Below, in pieces: positions 1-6,758 of a DNA stretch of 45,836 nt. A program made the translations under genes and the position numbers. Position 1 is the stretch's first letter, and every line of letters begins with the position of its first letter. This DNA comes from Kumtagia ephedrae (lineage in GTDB: Bacteria; Pseudomonadota; Alphaproteobacteria; Rhizobiales; Rhizobiaceae): the NCBI RefSeq assembly GCF_003012745.1, contig NZ_PXYK01000039.1, positions 1 to 45,836 on the forward strand. Reading direction: 5' to 3'. Under the pieces are notes generated by a model that saw only the letters and a program-made list of their open reading frames with translations, searched no databases and was not told where the DNA came from.

Positions 1-125
1 AGAAACGATCGATCGAGGACACATGGCGACATATCGGCCACCTCGTCGCCACCATCGACCCCGGCGAATGCGACAACTACTTCGCAAACGCAGGCTACGC
101 TTCCGTCAAATCATGAAAGAGTCTA
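1..125 (+). mobile_element. Right end of an IS630-family insertion sequence (partial)
   Basis: The first ~120 bases carry the end of an IS630-type transposase gene and then run into the stop codon of a minus-strand hydratase gene at 123-125. IS630 elements insert at TA and duplicate it. The TA at 124-125 lies inside that stop codon (TAG on the minus strand), so the element boundary is probably there. The left end and most of the element lie outside the window, so the terminal inverted repeats cannot be compared. Confidence 0.6.
3..116 (+). CDS. IS630-family transposase, C-terminal fragment
   Basis: Reading from base 3, this frame is open from the window edge to a TGA at 114-116 and gives 37 residues. 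They include TWRHIGHLVATI and end in NYFANAGYASVKS. That ending (aromatic NYF, then AGY) is characteristic of rhizobial IS630-type DDE transposases. The DDE catalytic core lies upstream, outside the window. The gene points toward the ABC/monooxygenase operon on the other strand, so its right end abuts the 3' end of that operon. The family call rests on recognising the C-terminal tail only. Confidence 0.6.
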   Translation, partial: KRSIEDTWRHIGHLVATIDPGECDNYFANAGYASVKS

Positions 126-926
126 GACAACCCGCACTGAGACACTACCCAGCGGCGCAAGCCCGACCCTGACCTCGCAGCGCTTTGGAAGGGCATGGCC
201 GGGCAGATGCGCGCCGGTGAGCACCACCATGCCGGCCTCCAGCCGCCGCCCGTCGCGGGCGAGGCGGCCTGCGAGCCAGGCAATGGCATCGATCGGGTCC
301 TGCGGCGCCGCACCCGTCGCTTCGCCGAGGCGGGTGCCGTCGACGTCGAGGCTCGCCGTGACGACTGAGGGGTCGGGGGAGCCGATCGGCGATTCCAGAC
401 CCAGGACCGCGCCCTGGCTGTAGATGCGCTGGGCGACCGCGGCGGCGGCACTTGGATCGTGGGCGAAGGCGCCGCGCACGTCCATCAGCTCGATGGCCGG
501 CAGACAGGCGGCGATGGCTGCGGCCACGGCGGCGCGCTCCTCGTGTCCGTCGAGCGGGGCGGCGAGCCGCACCGCGATCTCCGGCTCGATGACCAGCTCG
601 CGGAAGGCGGCGAGCGGCAGCTCGATGCCCGATGGATGGATCTGGTCGGAGAACAGCGGCGCGAAGCACGGCTCGGCCAGCGTGTAGTAGTCGAGCGAGT
701 TCGGCCGGTTGAAGGCGATCTTGTAGCCGGCGATCTTTCGGCCCGGCCGGTCGCCGAGCAAGGCGTCGGTCACCTCGTCCTGGATGCGATAGGCGTTGGC
801 GAGGTCGCCGATCTCGTCCTCGCGCGGCTCGAATGGTGCGAGCCGCCGGATATCGTCGAGGATCCTGCCGGCGACGGGGGGCTCAAGCGGCGAGGCCGAG
901 GTTGCGCCGCAGCGTGCTGCCTTCAT
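123..926 (-). CDS. Hydratase / fumarylacetoacetate-hydrolase fold enzyme
   Basis: A 267-residue protein of the 2-keto-4-pentenoate hydratase / FAH-fold family, which hydrates or cleaves 2-keto acids from catabolic ring or side-chain breakdown. Visible signatures are GRKIAGYKI near residue 63, the metal-binding EPEIA at 114-118, and an IELMDVRGAF segment mid-protein. The C-terminus ends GLAPLGSVSVRVV, close to the usual family ending, so the gene looks complete although an IS630 element abuts its stop codon. It is the last gene of a seven-gene minus-strand operon. Its ATG overlaps the end of the upstream flavin monooxygenase gene by 44 bases, and no other in-frame start is nearby. Substrate unknown. 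Confidence 0.8.
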   Translation of the reverse strand: MKAARCGATSASPLEPPVAGRILDDIRRLAPFEPREDEIGDLANAYRIQDEVTDALLGDRPGRKIAGYKIAFNRPNSLDYYTLAEPCFAPLFSDQIHPSGIELPLAAFRELVIEPEIAVRLAAPLDGHEERAAVAAAIAACLPAIELMDVRGAFAHDPSAAAAVAQRIYSQGAVLGLESPIGSPDPSVVTASLDVDGTRLGEATGAAPQDPIDAIAWLAGRLARDGRRLEAGMVVLTGAHLPGHALPKRCEVRVGLAPLGSVSVRVV

Positions 927-2133
927 AGGCCGTGCGGAAGAGCCCCCGGCGCTGCAGCTCCGGGATGACCAGGTCGACGAAATTGTCGAGCTCGCCGGGG
1001 AAATAGGCCGGCATGACGTTGAAGCCGTCGGCCGCGCCGCCCCTGAACCATTCCTCCAGCTGATCGGCGACGTCGTCGGCGGTGCCGACCAGCCGCCAGT
1101 GCCCGCGCGCGCCGGCGAAATGCTGCGCCACCTGGCGGATGCTGAGGCCGTCGCGGCGCGACTGCTCCACCACCAGCGCCTGGCGGCTCTGCATGCCCTC
1201 GGTCGACTTCAGCTCGGGCAGCGGCCCGTCGAGCGGCAGCCCGTTCAGCGCATCGGTGGCGAGATAGCTGGCCAGCAGCGCCAGCCCGACATCGTCGGGG
1301 ATCAGCGCCTGCAACTCGTCGAACTTCGCCTGCGCCTCGGCGCGGCTGTCGGCGACGACCGGCGAGACGCCGGGCATGATCTTGACGTGGTCGGGATCGC
1401 GGCCGGCGCGTGCCGCGCGCGCCTTCACGTCGTCGTAGAATTCCTTGGCGACGGACAAGGTCTGGGTGGCCACGAACACCACGTCGGCGGTGCGCGCGGC
1501 GAGGTCACGGCCGACATCGGAGGAGCCGGCCTGCACCATGACCGGCCGGCCCTGCGGCGAGGCCGGAATGCCCAACCCCTGGCGGACGGCGAAACTCTCG
1601 CCGTCGTGGCCGAGCGTGCCGGTGCGGGTGGCCGGATCCCACAGGCCGAGCACGATGTCGGCGAACTCGCCGGCTCGCGCATAGCGGTCGCGATGGGCGC
1701 GCAGGCCCTGCGCGCCGAAATTCGCCGCCTCGATCTCGCTGGCCGAGGTGACGAGGTTCCAGCCGGCGCGACCGCCGCTGACCAGGTCGAGCGTGGCGAA
1801 GGCGCGCGCCAGCGCGAAGGGCTCGTTGTAGGACGTCGAGGCGGTGGCCACGAGGCCGACATGCGACGTGTGGGCGGCGAGTGCGGCGAGCAGGCTGACC
1901 GGCTCGAAGCCGATGGAGCGCGACGTCTGCGCGGCGAGCTCGGCCCGCGCCTCGCGCACGCCGGCGGCGTCCTCGAAGAAGACGAGGTCGAACAGCCCGC
2001 GCTCGGCGGCTCGCGCCAGCCCGATCATATGCTGGACGTCGATGCCGGCATCGGCGGCGGCGGCCGGATGGCGCCAGCCGGCGATGTGGTGGCCGGTCGG
2101 CATCAGGAAGGCGCCGAGCTTCATCTGCCTCAT
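883..2133 (-). CDS. LLM-class flavin-dependent monooxygenase (NtaA/SnaA/DszA type)
   Basis: A 416-residue bacterial-luciferase-like monooxygenase of the NtaA/SnaA/DszA/EmoA group, which uses reduced FMN from a separate reductase to oxidise C-N or C-S bonds in small molecules. The N-terminus (MKLGAFLMPTGHHIAGWRHP), the segment SGGRAGWNLVTS and the phrase RPVMVQAGSSDVGRDLA are family hallmarks, and the length is typical. Its ATG overlaps the stop of the preceding half-size LLM gene (ATGA, 2130-2133), so translation is probably coupled. A start three codons downstream (MKLGAF) is also possible. Its position behind a betaine-type importer suggests the substrate is an imported amine or organosulfur compound. 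That is inference. Confidence 0.88.
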   Translation of the reverse strand: MRQMKLGAFLMPTGHHIAGWRHPAAAADAGIDVQHMIGLARAAERGLFDLVFFEDAAGVREARAELAAQTSRSIGFEPVSLLAALAAHTSHVGLVATASTSYNEPFALARAFATLDLVSGGRAGWNLVTSASEIEAANFGAQGLRAHRDRYARAGEFADIVLGLWDPATRTGTLGHDGESFAVRQGLGIPASPQGRPVMVQAGSSDVGRDLAARTADVVFVATQTLSVAKEFYDDVKARAARAGRDPDHVKIMPGVSPVVADSRAEAQAKFDELQALIPDDVGLALLASYLATDALNGLPLDGPLPELKSTEGMQSRQALVVEQSRRDGLSIRQVAQHFAGARGHWRLVGTADDVADQLEEWFRGGAADGFNVMPAYFPGELDNFVDLVIPELQRRGLFRTAYEGSTLRRNLGLAA

Positions 2134-2798
2134 GGCGCGCTCCCGTCGAGAATGGCGAATGCCGTCCGCGGCGTCTCGGCCGTGGCGACGGGCCCGAGGT
2201 CGGCTTCCCGCAGCAGGTCCGGCCGCCCGCGCGGCGAGCGCATCACGTTGAGCGGCCCGCGGACGGAGAAATGCGCGCCGTCATGGTCGAGCGGGTGCAT
2301 GGCCTCCGGCCTCAAGAAGCGCCCGGCCTGCTTGTCCAGCAGAAGCGCGTCGGCGTCCCAGCTCTGCCACAGGCCTTCGACCACGGCGGCAAATTCCTTC
2401 TCGCGATCCGCCAGGTCCACGCCCTCAAGCCTGGCCTTGCCGCTGAAAGCGGCGAAGGCGGCGTCGAAATCCTCGTCGGCCATCAGCCAGCCGGCGCGTC
2501 CGCCGCTGATCAGGTCGAGCGAGGCGAGGCGCCGCGCCAGATTGTAGGGCTGGTGGCCGAGGCTCGACACACGCCCGAGAAACCTGATCCGACCGGTCGA
2601 GGCGGCAAGCCATCCGATCAGGATCAGCGCGTCGGGCCAGCCGGCGCCGCCCTCCGCCGGCGGGATCGTGTCCGGCAGGACCGCCGTTTCGACGCCGGCC
2701 GCCTCGGCGCGCTTGATGACAGCCGTCAACTGGTCGAGCGGCCAGTCAGCGAATTCGCCGGAAATGGCGAGCGTTTGCGGAATGCCGGCCATCGTCAC
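2130..2798 (-). CDS. Half-size LLM-class flavin monooxygenase-like protein
   Basis: This 222-residue protein resembles only the first half of NtaA/DszA-type monooxygenases. It keeps the RRLASLDLISGGRAGW motif, equivalent to the SGGRAGW motif of its full-length neighbour, and a HDGAHFSVRGPLNV segment. It stops shortly after GRPDLLREADLG, where full-length members continue for ~200 residues. The reading frame is intact with no remnant downstream, and the next gene starts on its stop codon. It begins with GTG overlapping the ATPase stop (GTGA); an ATG two codons in is an alternative. It may be a subunit without full catalytic machinery, or a deleted paralogue kept for translational coupling. Confidence 0.72.
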   Translation of the reverse strand: MTMAGIPQTLAISGEFADWPLDQLTAVIKRAEAAGVETAVLPDTIPPAEGGAGWPDALILIGWLAASTGRIRFLGRVSSLGHQPYNLARRLASLDLISGGRAGWLMADEDFDAAFAAFSGKARLEGVDLADREKEFAAVVEGLWQSWDADALLLDKQAGRFLRPEAMHPLDHDGAHFSVRGPLNVMRSPRGRPDLLREADLGPVATAETPRTAFAILDGSAP

Positions 2799-3724
2799 AC
2801 CGCCAGGATCGCGGCCTGGGTGATCGTCCCGATCATTTTTCCCTCCTCGTCCACCACGGCCGCCGCCGTGCTCCTCGCCGCCACGATCGCCGACAGCGCG
2901 TCGCGAAGGTCGCCGTCCTTGTCGACGCGCGGCAGCGACGCATCGCCGGTGCCGGGCGTCATGATGCTCCCGGTCGAAAACAGCGTCAGCCGCTTGAGCG
3001 CGCGGTCGGCGCCGACGAAATTCTCGACGAAGCCATCGGCCGGCCGCGACAGGATCGTCTCCGGCGTATCGTACTGGACGATGCGGCCGTCGCGCATGAT
3101 GGCGATGCGGTCGCCGAGCCGCACCGCCTCGTCGATGTCGTGCGTCACCATCACGACCGTCTTCTTGACACGCTTCAGGATCTGCCGGAACTCGTTCTGC
3201 AGCCGAGTGCGTGCGATCGGGTCGATGGCGCCGAACGGCTCGTCCATGAGCAGCACCGGCGGGTCGGCGGCGAGCGCCCGCGCCACGCCGACGCGCTGCC
3301 GCTGTCCGCCGGAGAGCTGGCGCGGGTAGCGCTCGAGCATGCTCTGCTCGAGCCCTACGAGCTGCATCAGCTCGCTGCTCCGGGCGCGGATGCGCCCGGC
3401 GTCCCAGCCGAGCAGCCGCGGCACCGAGGCGATGTTCTGCGCGATGGTCATGTGCGGGAACAGGCCGACCTGCTGGATGACGTAGCCGATGTGGCGGCGC
3501 AATTCGACGGCGTCGGCGGCGCGCACGTCCCTGCCGCTGACCAGAATCGTCCCGCTGGTCGGCTCGATCAGCCGGTTGATCATGCGCATGGTCGTCGTCT
3601 TGCCGCAGCCGGACGGCCCGACCAGCGCCACCGTTATGCCGTCGGGGATGTCGAGGCTGAGATCGTCGACGGCCGCGGCGCCGGTGCCGTCGAAGCGCTT
3701 GGTGACGTTCTTCATGGTGATCAT
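2795..3724 (-). CDS. Betaine/osmoprotectant-type ABC transporter ATP-binding protein
   Basis: A 309-residue ABC ATPase of the OpuC/ProV quaternary-amine group that powers the importer encoded upstream. Walker A GPSGCGKTT is near residues 36-44. The Q-loop region VIQQVGLFPHMT, signature LSGGQRQRVGVARALA and Walker B VLLMDEPFGAID follow in order. The C-terminal ~60 residues resemble a shortened CBS region, as in ProV/OpuCA proteins, where CBS domains sense ionic strength. The ATG at 3724 overlaps the permease stop (ATGA), which favours it over the ATG three codons later and over longer upstream frames. The chain is shorter than CBS-paired family members. Confidence 0.92.
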   Translation of the reverse strand: MITMKNVTKRFDGTGAAAVDDLSLDIPDGITVALVGPSGCGKTTTMRMINRLIEPTSGTILVSGRDVRAADAVELRRHIGYVIQQVGLFPHMTIAQNIASVPRLLGWDAGRIRARSSELMQLVGLEQSMLERYPRQLSGGQRQRVGVARALAADPPVLLMDEPFGAIDPIARTRLQNEFRQILKRVKKTVVMVTHDIDEAVRLGDRIAIMRDGRIVQYDTPETILSRPADGFVENFVGADRALKRLTLFSTGSIMTPGTGDASLPRVDKDGDLRDALSAIVAARSTAAAVVDEEGKMIGTITQAAILAV

Positions 3725-4368
3725 GCGGCGCGTCTTTCTCCGAACAGCAGCCGCTCGGTCTGGCCGAGCAGGAATTCGGTGCCGAGCGCCAGCAGGGCGA
3801 TCGGCACGGCGCCGACCAGCAGCCGCGCCTGGTCCATGCCGGCTATGCCGACGGCGATGAAGTCGCCGAGCCCGCCGCCGCCGATGAAGGGCGCCAGCGT
3901 CGCGCCGGCCAGCACCTGCACCGAGGCGGTGCGCAGGCCGGCGAACATGGCGGGCGCGGCGAGCGGGATGCGGATCTTGCGCAGGATCTGCCGCTCGCTC
4001 ATGCCCATGCCGGTCGCCGCCTCGATGACGTCGGCGTCGACGTCGCGCAGCCCGATATAGGCGTTGATGAGGATCGGCGGCAGAGCGAGGATGGTCAGCG
4101 CGACGATGGACGGCCACAGGCCGATGCCGAGGATGGGCATCATGATGGCGAGGATGGCGAGGCTGGGCAGCGTGCGCAGGCCGTTGACCGAGTTGATGGC
4201 GGCCGCCGCCATGCTGCCGTGGCGCAGGATCAGCACCGCCAGCGGCAGGCCGATGGCAAGCGCGAAGACGATCGCGGTGATAGACATCAGCAGATGCTGG
4301 CCCAGCGCCCGGTTGAATTCTTCCGGGTTCTGGATGATCCAGTCGATCGCCTGGCCGAGCAGGTTCAT
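3721..4368 (-). CDS. Betaine/osmoprotectant-type ABC transporter permease (second)
   Basis: A 215-residue inner-membrane permease of the ProW/OpuCB/YehY type with about five to six hydrophobic segments. The cytoplasmic coupling loop reads EAATGMGMSERQILRKIRIP, the conserved EAA motif that contacts the ATPase. GGGGLGDFI later in the chain is another family hallmark. The ATG at 4368 overlaps the stop of the other permease (ATGA) and its own stop overlaps the ATPase start, so the stoichiometry of the three membrane-complex genes is probably set by translational coupling. Longer frames upstream lack permease sequence. Confidence 0.92.
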   Translation of the reverse strand: MNLLGQAIDWIIQNPEEFNRALGQHLLMSITAIVFALAIGLPLAVLILRHGSMAAAAINSVNGLRTLPSLAILAIMMPILGIGLWPSIVALTILALPPILINAYIGLRDVDADVIEAATGMGMSERQILRKIRIPLAAPAMFAGLRTASVQVLAGATLAPFIGGGGLGDFIAVGIAGMDQARLLVGAVPIALLALGTEFLLGQTERLLFGERRAA

Positions 4369-4988
4369 GCCTGCCTCCAGCGCATCAGGCGGCGCTCGAT
4401 CCAGGTCATGGAGAGGTCGAAGAAGATGGCGATCGCCGCTGTCAGGGCGCCGCCGACGATGATCTTCTCCGGCCAGCTTTGGTCGATGCCTTGCAGGATG
4501 ATGGTGCCGAGGCCGCCGGCATCGATGAAGGCGGCGACGGTGGCGATGCCGATGACGGTGACCAGCGCGATGCGGATGCCCGAGACGATCAGCGGCAGCG
4601 CCAGCGGCAGCTCGATCCGCACCAGCCGCTGCCAGCGGCTGAAGCCCATGCCGTCGGCGGCGTCGAGCACGTCGTCCGGCACGCTGCGCAGCCCGGTGAC
4701 GACGTTGCGCAGCAGGATCAGCACGCAATAGGACGACAGGCCGGTCAGCGCCGGCTTCATGCCGAGTCCCATGACCGGGATCAGGAAGGCGAACAGCGCC
4801 AGGCTCGGGATGACGAAGATGATGCCGGCGATGGTCAGGAAGACGGCGTAGAGGCGCGGCCGCCGCGCCGAGACGATGCCAAGCACCAGCGCGACGGCGC
4901 AGCCGATCAGCACCGACAGGAACGACAGCAGCAGATGCTGGCCGGCGGCCTCGGCGATCAGGCCGATGTTCTTGTGTGCCCAGGTCAT
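4365..4988 (-). CDS. Betaine/osmoprotectant-type ABC transporter permease (first)
   Basis: A 207-residue permease of the same family as the next gene, beginning MTWAHKNIGLIAEAAGQHLLL. It has the DAADGMGFSRWQRLVRIELP coupling loop (EAA motif) and the GGLGTIILQGIDQ segment typical of OpuCB/OpuCD pairs. Two distinct permeases suggest a heterodimeric channel, as in OpuC and YehWY systems. The 88-base gap to the binding-protein gene upstream contains a very stable hairpin, the only loose junction in this operon. Confidence 0.92.
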   Translation of the reverse strand: MTWAHKNIGLIAEAAGQHLLLSFLSVLIGCAVALVLGIVSARRPRLYAVFLTIAGIIFVIPSLALFAFLIPVMGLGMKPALTGLSSYCVLILLRNVVTGLRSVPDDVLDAADGMGFSRWQRLVRIELPLALPLIVSGIRIALVTVIGIATVAAFIDAGGLGTIILQGIDQSWPEKIIVGGALTAAIAIFFDLSMTWIERRLMRWRQA

Positions 4989-5040
4989 GCGGATGGTTTC
5001 ACGCGCGGCCCGTCATGCGCATTCCCCTCGCCGGAGAACG

Positions 5041-5065
5041 CCGGCCCGCGCCGGGCGCGGGCCGG
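5041..5065 (-). promoter_or_regulatory. Intercistronic hairpin after the binding-protein gene
   Basis: A perfect 11-bp GC-only inverted repeat with a 3-base loop lies just downstream of the binding-protein stop codon and before the first permease. There is no T-run, so it is not an obvious terminator. In many ABC operons such hairpins protect the 3' end of the binding-protein mRNA and raise its level over the permeases. That role is inferred here. Confidence 0.65.
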
Positions 5066-5076
5066 TCGCTCGGAGG

Positions 5077-5958
5077 TCAGATACCTTCGGCCGCCAGGAA
5101 TTCGGCGGCGACCTCGGCCGGCTCCTTGCGGTCGCGCTCGACCGCGGCGTTCATGGCGCGCATCTTCTCGTTGGTGAGCAGCGGCGCGATCTTGTCCAGC
5201 ACCTCGGCGATCCTGGGATTGGCCTTCAGCGCATCCTGGCGCACGATGGGCACGAGGTAGTAGGGCGGGAACAGCCCCTTGTCGTCGTCGAGCACGGCGA
5301 GCTTGCTTTCCTCGATCTGCCAGTCGGTGGAGAAGCCGAAGGACACGTCGATCTGCTTGCTGGTCAGCGCGCTGTAGCGGATGCCGAGCTTGGCGAACTT
5401 GACGAACTCCTTGAACTTGATGCCGTAGACGCTCTCCAGGCCGGGCAGGCCGTCCTTGCGCTCGCCGAACGTGCCTTCGGCGCCGAAGGTCAGGTCCTTC
5501 GATGCGGGGCCGAGGTCGGAAAGCGTCTTCAGCTTGTACTCCTCCGCCTTCTCCGGCAGCAGGACGATGGCATAGCCGTTGTTGATGGCGGTCGGCTTCA
5601 GCAGGGTGAGGCCGAGCTGGCCCTCGTAATAGGTCTTCACGTCGGCGTAGATCTTGTCGGCGTCGCTGGTGAGTTCGCCCTTCACGACCGCGGCCAGCGC
5701 CGTCCCGGTGTATTCCGGATAGAGGTCGATCTCGCCGCTGGTCAGCGCAGTGTGGGCGATCTGGGTGGCGCCGAGGTTGAGGCGCTTCTGCACCTCGATG
5801 CCGGCTTTCTCCAGCGCCTGGGCGTAGATTTCCGCGACGATGAACTGTTCGGTGAAATTCTTGCTGCCGATCTTGACCGGCTCGGCCTGGGCCGGAAGGA
5901 CCGAGGCGATGGCGATCGCGAGGCCGATGCCGGCGGCCTTCAGGATTGTCGAAAACAT
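5077..5958 (-). CDS. Betaine/osmoprotectant-type ABC transporter substrate-binding protein
   Basis: A 293-residue periplasmic binding protein of the OpuC/YehZ/ProX group. The start at 5958 gives a clear signal peptide ending LPAQA at residue 25 and is preceded by GGAG seven bases upstream; longer frames add no sensible N-terminus. The mature protein opens with VKIGSKNFTEQFIVAE and carries SGEIDLYPEYTGT, both hallmarks of quaternary-amine binding proteins. It is the first gene of the operon, and a stable hairpin follows it. Homology predicts choline, betaine, carnitine or a related cation as ligand. The monooxygenase and hydratase genes downstream suggest use as nutrient rather than as osmolyte. 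Confidence 0.9.
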   Translation of the reverse strand: MFSTILKAAGIGLAIAIASVLPAQAEPVKIGSKNFTEQFIVAEIYAQALEKAGIEVQKRLNLGATQIAHTALTSGEIDLYPEYTGTALAAVVKGELTSDADKIYADVKTYYEGQLGLTLLKPTAINNGYAIVLLPEKAEEYKLKTLSDLGPASKDLTFGAEGTFGERKDGLPGLESVYGIKFKEFVKFAKLGIRYSALTSKQIDVSFGFSTDWQIEESKLAVLDDDKGLFPPYYLVPIVRQDALKANPRIAEVLDKIAPLLTNEKMRAMNAAVERDRKEPAEVAAEFLAAEGI

Positions 5959-6019
5959 GGGAGGCTCCAGTTGAGGCGGCAACAATCTGGCGCAGATTGG
6001 CATCCTTTGGCAGAGGTCG

Positions 6020-6544
6020 CTATCCCAAATCCGCGCGGCAGCACGCAAAAATGTCAGCGTCGGTGACGCATTTCGAAGATGGCCGTTGCGGTGCGAAGCC
6101 GCTTCTCGCGCGCCCGGCGCAGGTAAGATCGACGCCGCTGCGCATGAGGGGACGACACGATCTTCCTCGACGCAGCTCTGGGCTCGGAATGCACGGATAA
6201 CCTGAGGGCAAGTTAACGGAGGACGAACGCCGGTCAACCGAATCCGCCTGTCCTGGAATGTTTAGGGCAAGGCCTGCCCGTTCGGCGACAACTGTGTAGT
6301 CGACACCGTCGCTGCTGGGCAGGCACTCCCACGCATTGATGAAGAGCACTCGATTCTTCTCTACCCATGGTTGGACTACCCGGTCGGAGCATCCCGCGCC
6401 CACAAGACGGCAGCCGTCATTGGTCGCATACGAAGCAAGGTGAGGGATTCGATGATAATCGATGTGGATACGGGGCCTTCGGTGGTTCCGATTGCCGTCC
6501 ATCCTGATCCTTAGGAGGCGATACTTCTTGAGTAAGAGCTCCAT
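6020..6544 (-). CDS. Hypothetical protein, possible DUF4160-like core with doubtful tail
   Basis: The frame starts at an ATG with GGGGAG eight bases upstream and overlaps the end of the preceding small frame. The first ~75 residues look like real protein: KKYRLLRIRMDG, then RPRIHIDYHRIPHLASY and VQPWVEKNRVLFINAWE. This is loosely similar to small DUF4160-type proteins (a PHIHV-like strand followed by a helix ending in W). The last ~90 residues (rich in Arg, Ser, Cys and Pro) do not look like a folded domain and run into the promoter region of the ABC operon. The gene may therefore be truncated or frameshifted. Function unknown. Confidence 0.35.
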   Translation of the reverse strand: MELLLKKYRLLRIRMDGNRNHRRPRIHIDYHRIPHLASYATNDGCRLVGAGCSDRVVQPWVEKNRVLFINAWECLPSSDGVDYTVVAERAGLALNIPGQADSVDRRSSSVNLPSGYPCIPSPELRRGRSCRPLMRSGVDLTCAGRARSGFAPQRPSSKCVTDADIFACCRADLG

Positions 6545-6756
6545 TCCGGACTCTCCCCATGCCTCGGACGAATGAGGAGGTCGATCATTGCGATCTCGTC
6601 CCGGAGCGAAGTTAGCACGTAATTCAACTCCTGCTCGAGCTTAGAGCCAGGGGAAGCTTCGCCGGTTTGATTCACGTCAATGAACACTCCTCTTCCGGGC
6701 AATTGGGGAAAGCCGCTGAGGCCTTCGTCCTCCGCTGCAAGTGGATGGCCATTCAA
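6511..6756 (-). CDS. Small hypothetical protein overlapping the next frame
   Basis: An 81-residue frame that starts at a TTG three bases after the stop of the ClpP-like/LprI gene. The central part (GFPQLPGRGVFIDVNQTG, then LEQELNYVLTSLRDEIAMID) has protein-like composition, and the last ~15 residues do not. Those final codons overlap the ATG of the downstream frame in another phase. Either a frameshift split one ancestral ~190-residue gene, or the two frames are separate coupled genes. The TTG start has no strong ribosome binding site. Confidence 0.35.
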   Translation of the reverse strand: MNGHPLAAEDEGLSGFPQLPGRGVFIDVNQTGEASPGSKLEQELNYVLTSLRDEIAMIDLLIRPRHGESPEWSSYSRSIAS

Positions 6757-6758
6757 AT

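Noticed and set aside
130-150. ctgaga motif suggesting a TPP riboswitch
   Set aside because: It lies inside the hydratase coding end and the rest of the THI box is absent.
796-2547. Long plus-strand frame of 583 codons over the LLM genes
   Set aside because: It is antisense to three genes with clear domains; its translation is rich in repeated Arg/Gly/Ala/His with no motif, as expected for the shadow of a high-GC gene.
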